Origin: Macrophomina tecta
Taxonomy: Eukaryota > Ascomycota > Dothideomycetes > Botryosphaeriales > Botryosphaeriaceae
DNA length: 64,000 bases
NCBI GenBank assembly: GCA_024180945.1
Contig: JAKSGN010000038.1
Location: 682,001 to 746,000 of the forward strand
Direction of reading: 5' to 3'
The position numbers and the translations under genes were made by a program. Position 1 is the first letter of the stretch. Each line of letters opens with the position of its first letter. Positions 32,546 through 44,403 of this stretch are shown here, piece by piece. The notes below the pieces were generated by a model. It worked only from the letters and a program-made list of their open reading frames with translations. It had not been told where the DNA came from and did no database searches.

Positions 32546-35500
32546 TCACTGAATGCCCCCTGAGTGCAGCAGAGACTCCTTGGTCTGCTGGCTAAGGCCA
32601 AACTCATCGTCGGTCGGTTGAGTGCCGTCATGGTCGCAGCCAATATCCTTCGCCGTGCTGTCAGCCATTTCTTCAGAAATTGGTGAAGGGCATTCATCAG
32701 GGTTGCATACCCCTTTCATCGCACAACTCTCCAGCGATTCTGCACAAGAGAGACGCTGGGCTTCGTTTGCAACATCCTGGTCCACGCCAACGTGCTCTTC
32801 GGCATGAGTGTCCTTTGTCAGAAACCCCATGAATGTCGACTGAATCTGCGTTGGTGGATGGCATGTGTCTCGGCGGATCAGCGGAGCTCCCGTCACTGTG
32901 CGCGGAATGCCGTAACGCTTCTGCAATGGAAGCGTTGTGAAGTCCTGGACCTGTTTTGTAAATTGCGAGAATGAAGCACAATCTTCGTGGGCCTCTGCCG
33001 CCCTAGCTCTGACTTTTGCAGCCTCCTCCTTCCTTGCCTCGAGCTCCATCTTCTTTTCGTTCACCTCTCTCGTCTTCTCCTGAACCTCCTTAGTCTTGTC
33101 CTCCAGATCCTTCATCATTGCCACGAGCTTCGCCGGAAGTTCTACTGAGATGGCTGTGCAATCCGTGCTCTCGCCGCTCTCAACACCGTGATCTCCAGGC
33201 GTCTCAGCCCAGAATTTGATGCGTTCTTCCAGTAGCATTCTTCCTGCGTCAAGGCGGTCTTGGAAGTCCCATTTGCTGACGCCGTCCTTCTTGCGTGTGT
33301 CAATCTTCGCCTTCAAGTCCTTGAACGCTCCACCAAACTCTAAGAGGTGCATGTCGCGTTCGGCGAATAGTTTCAGGATTTGCTGAGCTCTGAATAGGAA
33401 TATGTAGTACTCTTCGTGCGGCGTTTTCGATATGAGGGCCTCTTCAACCTCCTCCTGGTCAACCTCATCATTGCTTGCGTCACCCTGTCGTTGTGCCGCC
33501 TCTTTCTGCTTTCGCTGAATATCAGCCTGCACCAAATTTTCTCCAGCTTGGAAAACGTGGATTAGATTAGCGTAGGAATCATGCCATGCGTGAATATGTC
33601 GAAAAAGCTCTGAGTGCCAGAATGCCGAGTTCTCGGGATCATGACATGCCTGAACCGCCCAGTACACCACCTTCGCCACCTCTTCGTTACTACACATAGC
33701 ACAATTATCATCTCTAGTGAGATCTGCCTCATGCGCGGATCGACTTTCAGGTGCTTCTTGCCTTGAACCACGTCCCAGAATGGCCAAGCGATCCGGGTGG
33801 CTGAGGAGCCAATCTTTACCCCTTTGTTGGAAATTGCCGAATTCGGGGAACTTTTTGAGGCAATGCTCGAACCAATCCTTCAGAGCGACTAAAGAAGCAG
33901 CCCCGCTGGGCTCCTGTTCTTCAAGAAAGTGAGAGAGAAGTTGAAGAAGAATGTGGAAAGTCAAGTTCCCGCAAATGTCGCATGCGCCTTTCTTCTCTCG
34001 AGCCATCTTTAGCCTTTCCTCCACAGTTTTCACTTTCTTTTCCAATGTCGCGATCTGTTTGCCTCTCTCTGTGTCTTCCTTGCTTAGCTTCTTGATCTCC
34101 TTTTTCAGCTCGCCTGCTTGTTTCTCCGAAGCCTGTACTGCGGTTTTACCGAGCTTGACGGCTTCCTTGGTTTTTTGCCGGTATTCCTCCGTCTGCTCAT
34201 GAGCGGCGGCAATATCTTCCTGTGCCTTTTTCAGTTTCTTTTCTGCCGTCTCAAGCCTTTTCCTCAATGATTCAACTTCGTTCTTCTTTTCCGTGAAGTT
34301 CTTGCTGAGTTCTTTCCTTCGAATCGATAGCTCCGCCACGTCATCCCCAAAGCTCTTCACCCTCTCCTCCAGTTTTTCGTTGACCCTTTCCAGTTGGCCA
34401 GACATTTTTTTCTCCGCATCTAACTGTTTCATGAGCACTGATGCCGTCTTCTTCAAACTGGTATTCTCGTTGAATGACGCAGCCAGTTCCTCGTCCTTCT
34501 TTTCCAGCTGCTCCGCTTTCTTCCGCAGCTGATTGGCGAATTTTTCCGCCTGCGCTTGGAGCTCGTCGTTCACCTCGTTTCCGGACGCGTAGTCATCGAT
34601 GACTCTTTGCATAGCCCGGACCTTACTCTCGTATAACCTCATCCGAGTTTTGTAGTCATGGACCTGTTCTCGTTGAACCTTGGCTTCTTCGAGGATCTTC
34701 TCCAACGAGGGCACGAGATCCCTCGTCCTTTCGGGTGCCGCGTTCAGCAGCTCGAGTCCGGGCTCTCCAGTCCTCCGCTTCTTCTCGGCAGGTCCAGGAG
34801 TGGAAGAAGCAGACAAGGGCCTCAGCCTCTTCGCCGTCTGGTCGTTGCTCGCTCGTATAGCCGTCCTCGACACCACGGGCGTACTGGAAGCCATGGCAGT
34901 CGAGGCAGCTCTTCCCTGCTCGGCAGCACCGGCAGATGCTGCTGCAGGGCCTACAGGCCGCGTGTCAGCTGGCCTCCCCGGGCCCTGACCGGCCCTGCGT
35001 CCCACTCCACTCGTCGACTCGACCGTCCATTCGTTCTTCTCCCAGACCTGGCGCCTCTCCGGCCTCGCCGACGACGACGGTGGTGCGCCCAGCAGCACCC
35101 TATCCCTCGTCCTTGCCATGACTTTCACGGCCGGGCCCGTCCCCGAAACCGACGGCGCCCCGCCTCCGTTCTCCCTCTGCCGGCCTTCCCAGCCGCCAAA
35201 CTCCCCGTGCCCAACCCTTCCCGCATCATCCACACCACCCGTCTCCTTCGCGCCCGGCCTCATCCTCCTGAGCATCTCCTCCTCAAACGCCGGCGTCGAC
35301 CTCCCACTGCTCAGCTCCGCCTCCCGACTCGCCCCCGCCCTTCCGTCCGCACCCTCAGCCACCCTCTCCAGAGGCAGAAACGGCGACCTCAGCAACAACA
35401 ACGGCGCCCCGTCCTCCCGACTCGCCTCGCCACCCCCATTCCGTCCAGTCCTGCCTTCCGCGCGCACCTTACTCACTTCGACACCCATGTCGGAGTCAGC

Positions 35501-35776
35501 GTCGGGCGCTGTGGTGCGGGCGGCGGGTGCGGTGCTCTCGCGGGACCGCACGGCGGTGAAAGCGGGCTCGGTGTCGCGGCGACGGTGAGCGTTCGTGTTC
35601 GTGTCCGTAGGCGCGTCGGCGGGCAGGGCTACCGGCGCGGCCGTGGCGGGCTCGTTGCGAGGTGAGCGTGGAGGAGGAGGTCGAGGCAGCGAAGCGGTCG
35701 GTGACGGGGCGGGTGGTTGGATCGTGGCTGTGGGTGAGGGAGCCTGGTGGTGGTAGGGGCCGGGCGGATCGGGCAT
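32546..35776 (-). CDS. Large coiled-coil protein, unknown function
   Basis: One exon, 1076 residues. Not recognised. Residues ~1-340 are Pro/Ala/Arg-rich and probably disordered. Residues ~355-595 form a long Lys/Glu-rich coiled coil (e.g. KLEERVKSFGDDVAELS). A central folded-looking part (~600-860) begins with CDICGN and has CAMCSN near 691, a possible zinc site. A second coiled coil spans ~885-935, and the tail (~990-1076) is acidic with several Cys. The layout recalls chromosome or spindle-organising proteins, but I see no family signature and assign none. It lies between the haspin gene and an acyl-CoA ligase gene. The continuous frame and coherent heptad pattern make it a real gene. Confidence 0.78.
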   Translation of the reverse strand: MPDPPGPYHHQAPSPTATIQPPAPSPTASLPRPPPPRSPRNEPATAAPVALPADAPTDTNTNAHRRRDTEPAFTAVRSRESTAPAARTTAPDADSDMGVEVSKVRAEGRTGRNGGGEASREDGAPLLLLRSPFLPLERVAEGADGRAGASREAELSSGRSTPAFEEEMLRRMRPGAKETGGVDDAGRVGHGEFGGWEGRQRENGGGAPSVSGTGPAVKVMARTRDRVLLGAPPSSSARPERRQVWEKNEWTVESTSGVGRRAGQGPGRPADTRPVGPAAASAGAAEQGRAASTAMASSTPVVSRTAIRASNDQTAKRLRPLSASSTPGPAEKKRRTGEPGLELLNAAPERTRDLVPSLEKILEEAKVQREQVHDYKTRMRLYESKVRAMQRVIDDYASGNEVNDELQAQAEKFANQLRKKAEQLEKKDEELAASFNENTSLKKTASVLMKQLDAEKKMSGQLERVNEKLEERVKSFGDDVAELSIRRKELSKNFTEKKNEVESLRKRLETAEKKLKKAQEDIAAAHEQTEEYRQKTKEAVKLGKTAVQASEKQAGELKKEIKKLSKEDTERGKQIATLEKKVKTVEERLKMAREKKGACDICGNLTFHILLQLLSHFLEEQEPSGAASLVALKDWFEHCLKKFPEFGNFQQRGKDWLLSHPDRLAILGRGSRQEAPESRSAHEADLTRDDNCAMCSNEEVAKVVYWAVQACHDPENSAFWHSELFRHIHAWHDSYANLIHVFQAGENLVQADIQRKQKEAAQRQGDASNDEVDQEEVEEALISKTPHEEYYIFLFRAQQILKLFAERDMHLLEFGGAFKDLKAKIDTRKKDGVSKWDFQDRLDAGRMLLEERIKFWAETPGDHGVESGESTDCTAISVELPAKLVAMMKDLEDKTKEVQEKTREVNEKKMELEARKEEAAKVRARAAEAHEDCASFSQFTKQVQDFTTLPLQKRYGIPRTVTGAPLIRRDTCHPPTQIQSTFMGFLTKDTHAEEHVGVDQDVANEAQRLSCAESLESCAMKGVCNPDECPSPISEEMADSTAKDIGCDHDGTQPTDDEFGLSQQTKESLLHSGGIQ

Positions 35777-36308
35777 GGTTGTTGGATCGTCTGAGGCATG
35801 GACGTAGGTGGTGTTGCTTGTTTGGTGATTTGGATGGTAAGTGTGAGAGTGTGGGGGGTAGAGGGTAGGTGCAGATGTGGACGAGTCGTGGAGGAGATGT
35901 AATAGGGAAAATGGGTTTATATGCAGGGTCTAGTGCGAGGCGGCGATTTGGGTAGGAAGTGATCCATGGTCTGCCCTCTTTCTGGTAGTAGTGTGCTGAA
36001 TAGAGTGACTTTGATGATTCGCGGCGTAGAACTGTATAGAGCCTGATTTGCGATTAGTCCAATCGACTTCCAGAGGATAACGAATTGAGGGGGTGAGTTC
36101 ACTGTCGAAGCACACGAAGGCGCAGCAGATGGTTTGAAGCATTCATCTCTATCACTCGTGTCCAAATGAGCTCTTCAACTCTCCAAAATCGTCCTCATAG
36201 TGCAGGATTAATTTGGAATCCACATCATTGGCGCTCAGTCGATATTGCCCATGTGCTCTTTCCCTTACAAGGCCGTCCTCAAAAGCTCAACAAAGAGTCT
36301 TTTCCCCC
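35777..36308. other. Intergenic, coiled-coil gene promoter and ligase 3' flank
   Basis: 5' flank of the coiled-coil gene. No gene supported. Confidence 0.5.
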
Positions 36309-38211
36309 CTATGCCAAACCCACACCATCCTTCACAAGTGCGATCCCGGTCTCCTTCAACTTGAACTTCTGAATCTTCCCACTCGCCGTCTTGGGGAAGC
36401 CATCCACAAAAAACACATATTTCGGCACCAAATGATGGCTCAGCTTCTCCCTTACCCACTCCCTCACCGCATTCCCCTCCACGCTCATGCCCTCATGCGT
36501 GATGACAAAAGCCGCGACCGCCTCGCCGTAGCGCTCGTCGGGCAGCCCCACAACACTAACCTCGAAGACTGCCGGGTGGGCAAGGAGGCAGTTCTCGACC
36601 TCGAGCGGATGGATGTTCTCGCCGCCCTTGATGATGAGGTCCTTGATGCGGCCGGTAATGGAGATGTAGCCCTCTTCGTCCATGGAGGCTTCATCACCCG
36701 TCTATATACTTCGTAAGCACTGAGATCCGCTATCGAGAACGGCAAAAAAAAAAAAAAGACTCACATGCATCCACATGACGCCCTCATCATCCGGCACCAA
36801 GACCTCACTCGTCTTCGCCTCATCCCCCCAGTACCCTTTCATCGTCAGATACCCGCTCACGACCAGTTCGCCCCTCTCGCCCACGGCCAACACGCGCGTC
36901 CGATCCGTCGGACTCACGACCTTCGCGCTTACATGGGGCAAGAGCCTCCCGACCGTCTCGATGCGCTTGGACACAGGATCATCCGTTGTTGTCATCGCGC
37001 TGACCGGACTCGTCTCGGTCATGCCGTAGCAGATGGTCAACTGGGTGAGGTTGAGGACGCGATGAAGTTTGCGCATGAGCTCGGCGGGGATGGAGGAGCC
37101 GGCGGCGATGCCGGTGCGGAGGCGGTCGAGGCCGGTCGGGGACACGACACCGTGGGCGAGCAGCTCGAGCTCGGCCAGGAACATGGTGGGCACGCCGTGG
37201 ATGGCGGTGGCCCCGTAGTCCTGGACGGCACGGAGGGCAGCTTCCGGGTTGAAGGACTCGGTCGGGAAGATGATGGCGGAGCCGTGGGTTGCAGTGGCCA
37301 TGAAGCCGAGGATACAGCCGAAGCAGCTTTTGTTCGGTGGTGTTTAGTATCCGTAGGGCGTTCTGGAACAGACGGGGTTGTTCTTACTGGAAGAGCGGTG
37401 GAGGGCAGCAGACGAGGTCTTCTGGTGTCAAGAGCATTCGGTCTCCTATGCTTTTCCCGTTGTTCAGGATGCCTCGATGTGTCAGACATGCTGCTTTTGG
37501 CATTGAGGTGGTACCAGAAGTGAATTGAATATTCACAATCTCGTTTGGGTGGAGGCCTTGATCCGGGAGGGCCCTCTCAGCATCAGCACCGCGCGATGAG
37601 ACGTCTTGGTATTTGGTCAAGCAAGCAAAGTCGTCCACATTTATCCGACCGTTGGAGTTCTCCACAATAATGACGCCCTGCAAGGAAGGAACCAACTCGG
37701 ATTCCACTTTCGAGCTCGCACTTTGCAGAGTCGGCAGCAGATGTGTTAGTAAGGGTATGTTGGAGCGAGGATCCTTCCGAGGAAGATTCGTCTCGGTACC
37801 AATGACCAAGTGTGAAGCATCCAGATGAGAGAGTGCGGAAACGACCTGAGCAGCATTGAAGGCCGGATTGAGTGGTACCAGGATAGCTCCAAGCTTGAAC
37901 AGGGCGTATGTTGCCTGAGGGAGTCAGCATCTCATCCAAGTCTTCAGCATACTGAGATGAATTACGGTTGCGTATTCGATATTGTTGCCCAGGGAAACCG
38001 CAACGCGATCGCCCTTTTTCACGCCGAGACTCTGCAGGCCGCGAGCGAGGGCATTGCTTGCTCGATCCAATTCATCGTAGGAGAGCTGGGCCTGTTGATG
38101 CCGGGATATTACGCTGGAGAACAGGCTTAGCAACGGATCATCCTCCACGCCGCGTGCGCAGGGCGATAGCTGGGGCAACAACGAAGGAGGCTTACGCAGT
38201 GCGGTCGCCAT
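36309..38211 (-). CDS. Acyl-CoA synthetase (AMP-binding, medium-chain type)
   Basis: Exons 38211-37966, 37914-37388, 37326-36765 and 36701-36309 encode 575 residues. ANL motifs are complete: P-loop FTSGTTSMPKAA (~residue 212), PPLFHCFG (rebuilt across intron 2), YGMTETSPVS, TGDEASMDEEGY (rebuilt across intron 3), GRIKDLIIKGGENIHP and the catalytic lysine in TASGKIQKF (~549). It would activate a carboxylic acid as the AMP ester and then the CoA thioester. No PTS1 is present (ends VGLA). The N-terminus (MATALRKPPSLL) could be a weak mitochondrial signal. Intron 3 holds a poly-T/A run. It has no visible partner genes. Confidence 0.9.
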
Positions 38212-40226
38212 GTTCAGCTACAATGGAGGCGAAATGCTCTCCCACCGTCTGCTCCAGCAACGGCGGCTGTAAATTGCGCCATGCCCACGGTCAGCCAAGC
38301 GACACGCGGTCGTGTGCAGGAGCGGTTCGCAACAGTACCTCCGTAGGCCCTCTCGCAAAAGCGCGGGTCAACAGGCCACGACGACATGACGTTGGGGTGA
38401 GACACGTCCAGTTTCCCCGTGGCCAAGCGCGGGGAGCTCTGGCGGCAAGGCGTGCAGCAGCAATTGGCGACAGCAAAGCGGCGGTGACGCTAGGGGCGCG
38501 ACCAACTAGCGAGCGTCTGGGCAGCATGATGACCCTGGGGAATTGGTGGGAGCGGCGGAAGGCGACATGGATGGTCGACAGGTAGTAGCGCTCTGTGGAG
38601 GGGAGTTACGTCGGCGGCCTCGGGTAAGAGCATAGCCATGGCGCGGGGACGGATACCAACGGCTGGAGATGAGCTAAGCCTGTCGGTGGGCGGATCTGGA
38701 AGAGCGAGCGCGCGCTTGGCTGGCAGGTGGCATATGGTGGGCTGGCGGGGTGGAACAGTGGACAAATGGAAGCAAATGCGGGGCTCCGCCAGCACCAGCG
38801 CGGGCCCAGGAAACCACCAGCCACTACCTCCTTCTCCTCTCTCTCTCACTGGATCGCTTCCTCCCTCGACCACTTTCCTAATCCGGCACTGCACCCTCCC
38901 ACGCCTCGGCGCTGACTGCGCGCTTATTACTGCTGCTCTTTGCCACCCGAAAGGTCTGGGCATCACAGCGAGCCTATTGTTGAGACACTAATATCGATCT
39001 TGCATGGCGAGCCCCCTACACCAAGCCCACTGCACTGCCGCTGCATCCCCGCCGCCACCCACACCGCGCGTGTCGTCTGCGGCCTGTCCCGGGATAGGCG
39101 CTGTCTGCTCCCCACCCATCGCCACCCATCGCCACCCATCACGCCGCGCGGCTAAGGCTTCGAAAGGCCGCCGCGGGGCTGCGCAACGATACGGGATCCC
39201 TCCCGGGCAGGAAAACGGCGGCCAATCACACCCATCGCACGCTCTCTGGCTGCCGCATGGCCCAACCAGGTGCTCACGAATACCTCGTCCCGCTGCGTCG
39301 AACCTGCCTGGACCGGAATCACTAGCATGGACGACGCTTCGGACAGAGCCGTTCCCGCCGCTGCCTGTCCGTCCATGCGCATGGCCACCAAACTGTCCCG
39401 GCGAAGCACGAGTTCCAGCGAGGTAGCGTCTACACCACCCACGCCGCAGCGCTTCGTCAATGGGCGCAGCCACAAATGCGCACTCACTACCGCTGGCCCG
39501 GGCCTGTCGCGCGGACAAAGCATTACCGGTCAAGTTTAGCCAACACATTAGCGTGCCTGCTGCGCAGCGCCGGCCCCCTCGACGATTCCTGCCCAGGGAC
39601 CGTTTCATCCACGCCAGAACTTGCCCTATGCAGCCGTAGCACTCTCCATGCAGCCACGTGCAGGGCAAAGCATACATCATGCTAATCAATTGCATTCAAC
39701 TACAGCGCGTCGATCAAACACCCATTGTTGGTCATCGGAACCTGCGGTGAGAGTAGTACTACATACACACTACTTGCGAAACCCCCAGCCAAAAACGCCT
39801 CATCCATTCATCGTATCTGAAGCTCGTGCTCTCTCTCGCATGTCTACTAGGCAAAGCCCACCCGCGGGCTAAAGGAGAGTAATAAAACCTAAGAGTTGTT
39901 TAAGTACACTGTACAGAGTCCGTCCATCGAGGAGACAGTAGTGGAAGAAATATCAAGTAATGCTGTACCCAATGTACGTTGATGATTCCAACAGGTATCA
40001 AGCCGCCCAAAAAGAATCCCACCTTTACCAGGAAAAAAAAAAAAAAAAAGATGAACACCGGTGAGTTACAGAGATCGCTCGTAGTCGTCGTAGGCAATGC
40101 GATGCTGCTTTCTGCTTCTTCTTCGTCATCAACGTTTTCGTCATTTTCCTCCTCTCAATCTGCTTCATGCCCCAATTTGGTTTTCTGCTTCTTTTATGTG
40201 GACTTATGCTTCGTCAATCCATCCTT
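38212..40226. other. Long intergenic region (2 kb)
   Basis: GC-rich left half with many overlapping open frames on both strands but none with family features. A CCACCCATCG x3 repeat is at 39112-39140 and an ~18-A run at 40032-40049. No RNA gene was recognised. Confidence 0.45.
39112..39140. repeat. 10-bp tandem repeat, three copies
   Basis: Unit CCACCCATCG, last copy one base different. Read directly. Confidence 0.8.
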
Positions 40227-41741
40227 TTAAAAGTCCTTGAACATTTGGTCATACTTCGTCGCCATGTCCTCGGTGTATGGCGCCCGACCTTCAGGTTCCG
40301 GGTCATACTCATCAAAGTTTCGTGTATCGGCGGGTCCTCGTAGATGTGGTACGATGGGCCCCTGCACCTTGCGGTGGTACAACGCATCCCAGTCAATGTG
40401 CCGGAACCAGGGATGTGACTTCACTGCTGCAGCACCCCCCTTGATGTTTCCGAGTCGTTTGGATGTGTCGACCGTGCAAAGCTTGCCGATCAGGTCGCGT
40501 GCATCTGGCGACATAGCCGACGGGTAGCGAACTTTGCCCTCGACAATTCTGAAATAGTGCCTGTCAGCCATGCCGATCGAATTGTCAGGCGGAGTTACTT
40601 GAAGCCTACTGTTCATAAATTTTCATTGGGTTTTGGTCCCAGAAGGGAGGTTGGCCGACGAGGAATTCATAGACCAAAATGCCAAAGGCCCACCAGTCAA
40701 CGGCGCAGCCATGTCCTAATGTTGATTAGCACGGCATCCAAGTGGGGGTTGCGGCAGAGATTTACCTGTATTTCTGATCACTTCTGGTGCCAGATACTCC
40801 GGTGTACCACATAATGTGTAAGTTTCCCCTGTCGCCCTTGTTAGCAAGGCTAGTGTGGGGTACGTCTGGGAGACTGACTATTGTCGACTTTCTTTGCGAA
40901 GCCGAAGTCCACCAATTTCAGATGGCCCTCGGCGTCTATGAGAATGTTTTCAGGCTTCAGGTCTCGGTAAGCAACTCCTTCCTTCTCATGCAGGAATTCC
41001 AAAATCAGCACAATCTCGGCGGCGTAGAACTGCGAGGTTGGCTCGTTGAAGCGACGTGCTCGGCGCAGATAGCTGAAAACTTCACCGCCGGGGCAGTAAT
41101 CAAGCTGCGGGGTAGCGTCAGCAAAAGCAAAAATGTCGAGGTTCTGGCAGCACACTGACAAGCATGTAGAGGGAGTCATGGTCCTGGAAGCTCGCAATCA
41201 TGGTGGTGATGAAGGGGTGGCCGGCAACGGCGGCCAAGACATTGCGCTCGTTGCGCACATGCTCGACCTGCTTGAGGCGAATGACTGGCGGTGTGTCAGG
41301 GCGCAGGCTGAGACTTTGCGGGGAAGAGAGCAGACGTACCATCGACCTTGCGGAGGATCTTGAGAGCGAAGACCTTGTCCTCGTCGCCCTTGCGAGGATT
41401 GGACAGGCGCGCAAGCCAGACTCTCGCAAACGTCCCTAGGAAGGCGCAGGCTTAGCGAATGGAGTTGCGCGCGGAGAGCAGGCGTTGCGCATACCGGTGC
41501 CCAGCGTCTTGACCAGCTCAAAATCCTCACACCGAAGGTAGCGCGACGAGTGGCCGATGCGCTTCTTGTTCGGGTCCTGGGCGACGGCGTCGGGCTCGAG
41601 CGGGGTTTTCTCAGCTTCCCAGGCAGCCAGGTGCTGTTTTTCCTGGTCGCGCTGGGCCATCTGCTGCGAGTAATGGTGCGATTCGTCGTTGTGTGAGCGC
41701 ATGGAGTGCGGGACTAGGTGGTGCATGGCGGCTGCGGCCAT
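40227..41741 (-). CDS. pkaC: cAMP-dependent protein kinase catalytic subunit
   Basis: Seven exons: 41741-41495, 41435-41340, 41284-41160, 41104-40879, 40828-40766, 40715-40610 and 40548-40227; 394 residues, the usual PKA-C length. The glycine loop GTGTFARVW spans intron 1. The ATP lysine lies in FALKILRK, then [15 protein letters not shown] and the activation loop [15 protein letters not shown] with the PDK-type Thr. The AGC tail ends YDQMFKDF with the C-terminal hydrophobic motif. The N-terminal ~75 residues are variable, His/Gln-rich. It transmits cAMP signals for nutrient sensing, development and virulence traits in fungi. Six introns of 50-61 bp are all GT-AG. Confidence 0.95.
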
Positions 41742-42881
41742 CTCGATGCGACGAAGGCTCTGCGGGCGGAGGGCGGGCGCTGATTAGAACTTGTGGATCG
41801 AGGAAAGCTCAGCACATCGCGCGGAAAGACGGCCGGCGCGGAGGAGCGGCGGGGGTGGGCGGGTCGCTGTGGTGGCGGAGGGTGAGTGGTGGTGGGTGCG
41901 GAGTGGTGGTAGTGGTGGTAGTGGCAGAAAGCGGCGGTGTTTTGATATGGAGAGAAGAGAGAGAGAAGCCTTAGCCGGCGCGCGATGCTCAGCAGGCAAT
42001 GACGCTGCAGCCGGGCTCCATCAGCCGCTGACAGGGACCGTCCAAGCTACCGACTCTGGCCCCGATCCCCACGCTTCCCCGGCCGAGCCGGCCAGCAGCG
42101 CGCCGTCGCAGCCTCTATCTCAAGCTTCCCAGAGTATGCAGCCTGCCCGACACTGCCGAAGCCGAAGCCTTGCAGCAGAACCAGCAGCCGCGGCAGTAGC
42201 GTGGGGTGCAGTGACGCACGTCGGGCGATAGAAGAAGAGGGGCCGTGCTTGCAACCTGACGACAGGGCCTCCGCCGTCCGCTTCTTCGTATTGCTCCGGC
42301 GACTTCTACGCGTACAAGCATGTTCCGCCGCCATCGATCCCCGTCTAGCCCATCGGCGAGTGCTGCCAAAAAAAAAAAAAAAAAAAATTAAGTGCGAGGC
42401 GTTAGTGCCATTTTCAGAACTTGGCAGCCCTCCCCAACAGTGAACATCGAACCCTTGGGAAGAGCTCGGTGGCAGTGCACAGCATGTGCATGGACCTGCT
42501 GCGATTATGGCCATAACAATCGATTAACTCCTTCTATTTCCGTCCATACTCCTGCCACCATGAGTTTCCCCAACGACCTCTATCAAAGGGGCAACAAACC
42601 CCCCGTCTCGCGCGCGTTCAGTTGCAGTGAATCCTCGAACGTGAACAAGTACCACCTCCTCGAGAGCTCTCCTCCAGATGAATCCTGCAGCTCCCGATAA
42701 ATTTCGATCGTTCGGCATGACTGGTATAGAATACATTGCATCATATGTGTATACACTCCGTCTTTTGTAGTGCCTTGTGTTTGTGGCGGGGCGAAGGAAC
42801 CGATACGCCATACGCCAGAAGCAACACCGTCCGGCCTCTTTTCAATGCTGTCCCAAATCATTACCCCACCCTGAACGGCGA
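41742..42881. other. Intergenic, PKA promoter and V-ATPase 3' side
   Basis: About 1.1 kb with a poly(A) run near 42367-42387 and G/T-rich repeats (GGTGGT type) near 41890-41930. No gene supported. Confidence 0.5.
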
Positions 42882-43705
42882 TCAGCCCCTGCTGTGGGTG
42901 TTGAGGATAAGGCCGACGATCAATCTGCCAAGACATCAGCTGTTGCCAATTCGGTCTCACTAAGCTCAGGTGCATACCCGTAAAGGCCCAGGACTTCGCC
43001 GAAAATGAGAATAAGAACCATGCCGACGAAGATCCTCGACTGCTGCATGTACGAGCGGACACCCTGCTTCCGTCAGCGCTGCGCTCCATAAGTGACGTGT
43101 TGCCTCAAAGCCCACCATGTCCCCGACTTTGCCAATGGCGTAGCCAGCAGCGGTGCCCGTCAAGCCGACCGACAAACCGCATGCCAGGTGCATGAAGCCG
43201 CTGAACAGACTGTAGTTCTGACCCGGCGGGGGCCCCATATCGCCTGCGATGAGGACGGCGATGACGAGCGCGTAGACTGCGATGATACCCGACATGACGA
43301 CTGGGATGAGAGACTGCCAGCTGTTAGCCCGCAAGCGCCGAGTCTCCGTACTCTCCGATGCATGCTTGCCTTCATGATTAGGTCCGGCCTGAAGGTGCCG
43401 ACACCAGAGATGCCGATGCCAGACTTGGCGGTGCCATATGCTGCTCCGACGCCTGGTGTGCGTGTTAGCGACTGCTGGGCTGCCGGATGGAGCGTGAGGG
43501 CGACGTACATCCGAAGATCATCTTGAGGCATGGTCAGCGAGAGGTTAGCGAGACGGTGCAGCTCGGAGAATGCTTACCGCGAAGGCAATACCGCCCTGGA
43601 ACATGGTCGTTAGCATGGAAGCTGCTGGGGCTGCGTCGAGGAGCTCTGCAAGACACGTACCATGCCGAAAAAGGGCGCGAACTTAGGCGTCAGATCGGAC
43701 TCCAT
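42882..43705 (-). CDS. VMA3: V-type ATPase proteolipid subunit c
   Basis: Seven exons: 43705-43661, 43595-43578, 43521-43509, 43452-43370, 43313-43116, 43063-42978 and 42924-42882; 161 residues, the exact family length. Two microexons (18 and 13 nt) encode GGIAFA and MIFG. Intron 4 has a GC donor (AAG|GCAAGC); intron 5 has a weak GTGGGC donor. Four transmembrane helices are evident, with [15 protein letters not shown] in TM1-2, the proton-carrying Glu in FGEVLGLYG of TM4, and the end NTHSRG. It forms the rotating c-ring that moves protons into the vacuole. Confidence 0.95.
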
Positions 43706-44403
43706 GGCGGCGGGCGGGAACAGTTCAGTGCAGCGGAGAGGTGATGGCGAGGGCGGTGGATGGCGTGGTGGTGTTGATGAGGCGGGTGCGGGTGCTGGTG
43801 CTGTTGCTGGTGCTGCGCTCGGCGGGCCCAAGGTTGGACAGCCAGGACCTTGACGCTTTGGCGGCACTCACGCGGCCTTAGCCCTGGAGCGTTCTTCGCG
43901 CAAGACAACCCCAGGCCCTCTACCTATGGTCCCTCAACTCAGTCCACGACCGACGGATCTAGCCACTTCCTCTGCCCACCTCGCTCCCCGCTCATTGCTA
44001 TCCGCCGCGCCCGCCTGCTCCTCGGCCTCGCCCCTGCGCACCCTCCGCCCTCACAACTAAAACGACAGATATCGTGCCCCAGCCGCGGCCTCGCCCACCG
44101 CCCGCTCTCCCGGCCGCACCCCCCGAGGAGCACGCAGCTCTGCCAGTCCGTCAGCGACGCCCCGTCCGCGATCCCCAGAGCCCGAAGCCGCTGCTGGACG
44201 CCCGCTGGACCGCCGGCCCCCCATCCAGCAGAGCCCCGAGCGCGTCCTGTCGATCGCTGCAGGGTCATCCAAGCCAACGCCGCCCCGTCCACTCCTGCTT
44301 CTCGCATCCCTCACTCCCGCAACCGGCTCTACAACCACCACATCCACGCTGAGGAGCGGGCTGCCGCGCTGCTCCTCGCTCACTGCCGTGCTGGCTACGA
44401 CAC
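43706..44403. other. Divergent promoter, VMA3 and RhoGEF
   Basis: About 0.7 kb, C-rich on the plus strand. A plus-strand open frame from 43850 overlaps the RhoGEF start in another frame and has no family features. Confidence 0.5.

Noticed and set aside
36765..37523. 252-codon plus-strand open frame
   Set aside because: Antisense to the acyl-CoA ligase exon 3; no recognisable motifs.
38212..39695. Several 100-235 codon frames on both strands
   Set aside because: GC-rich noise; no motif, no plausible intron structure, mutually overlapping.
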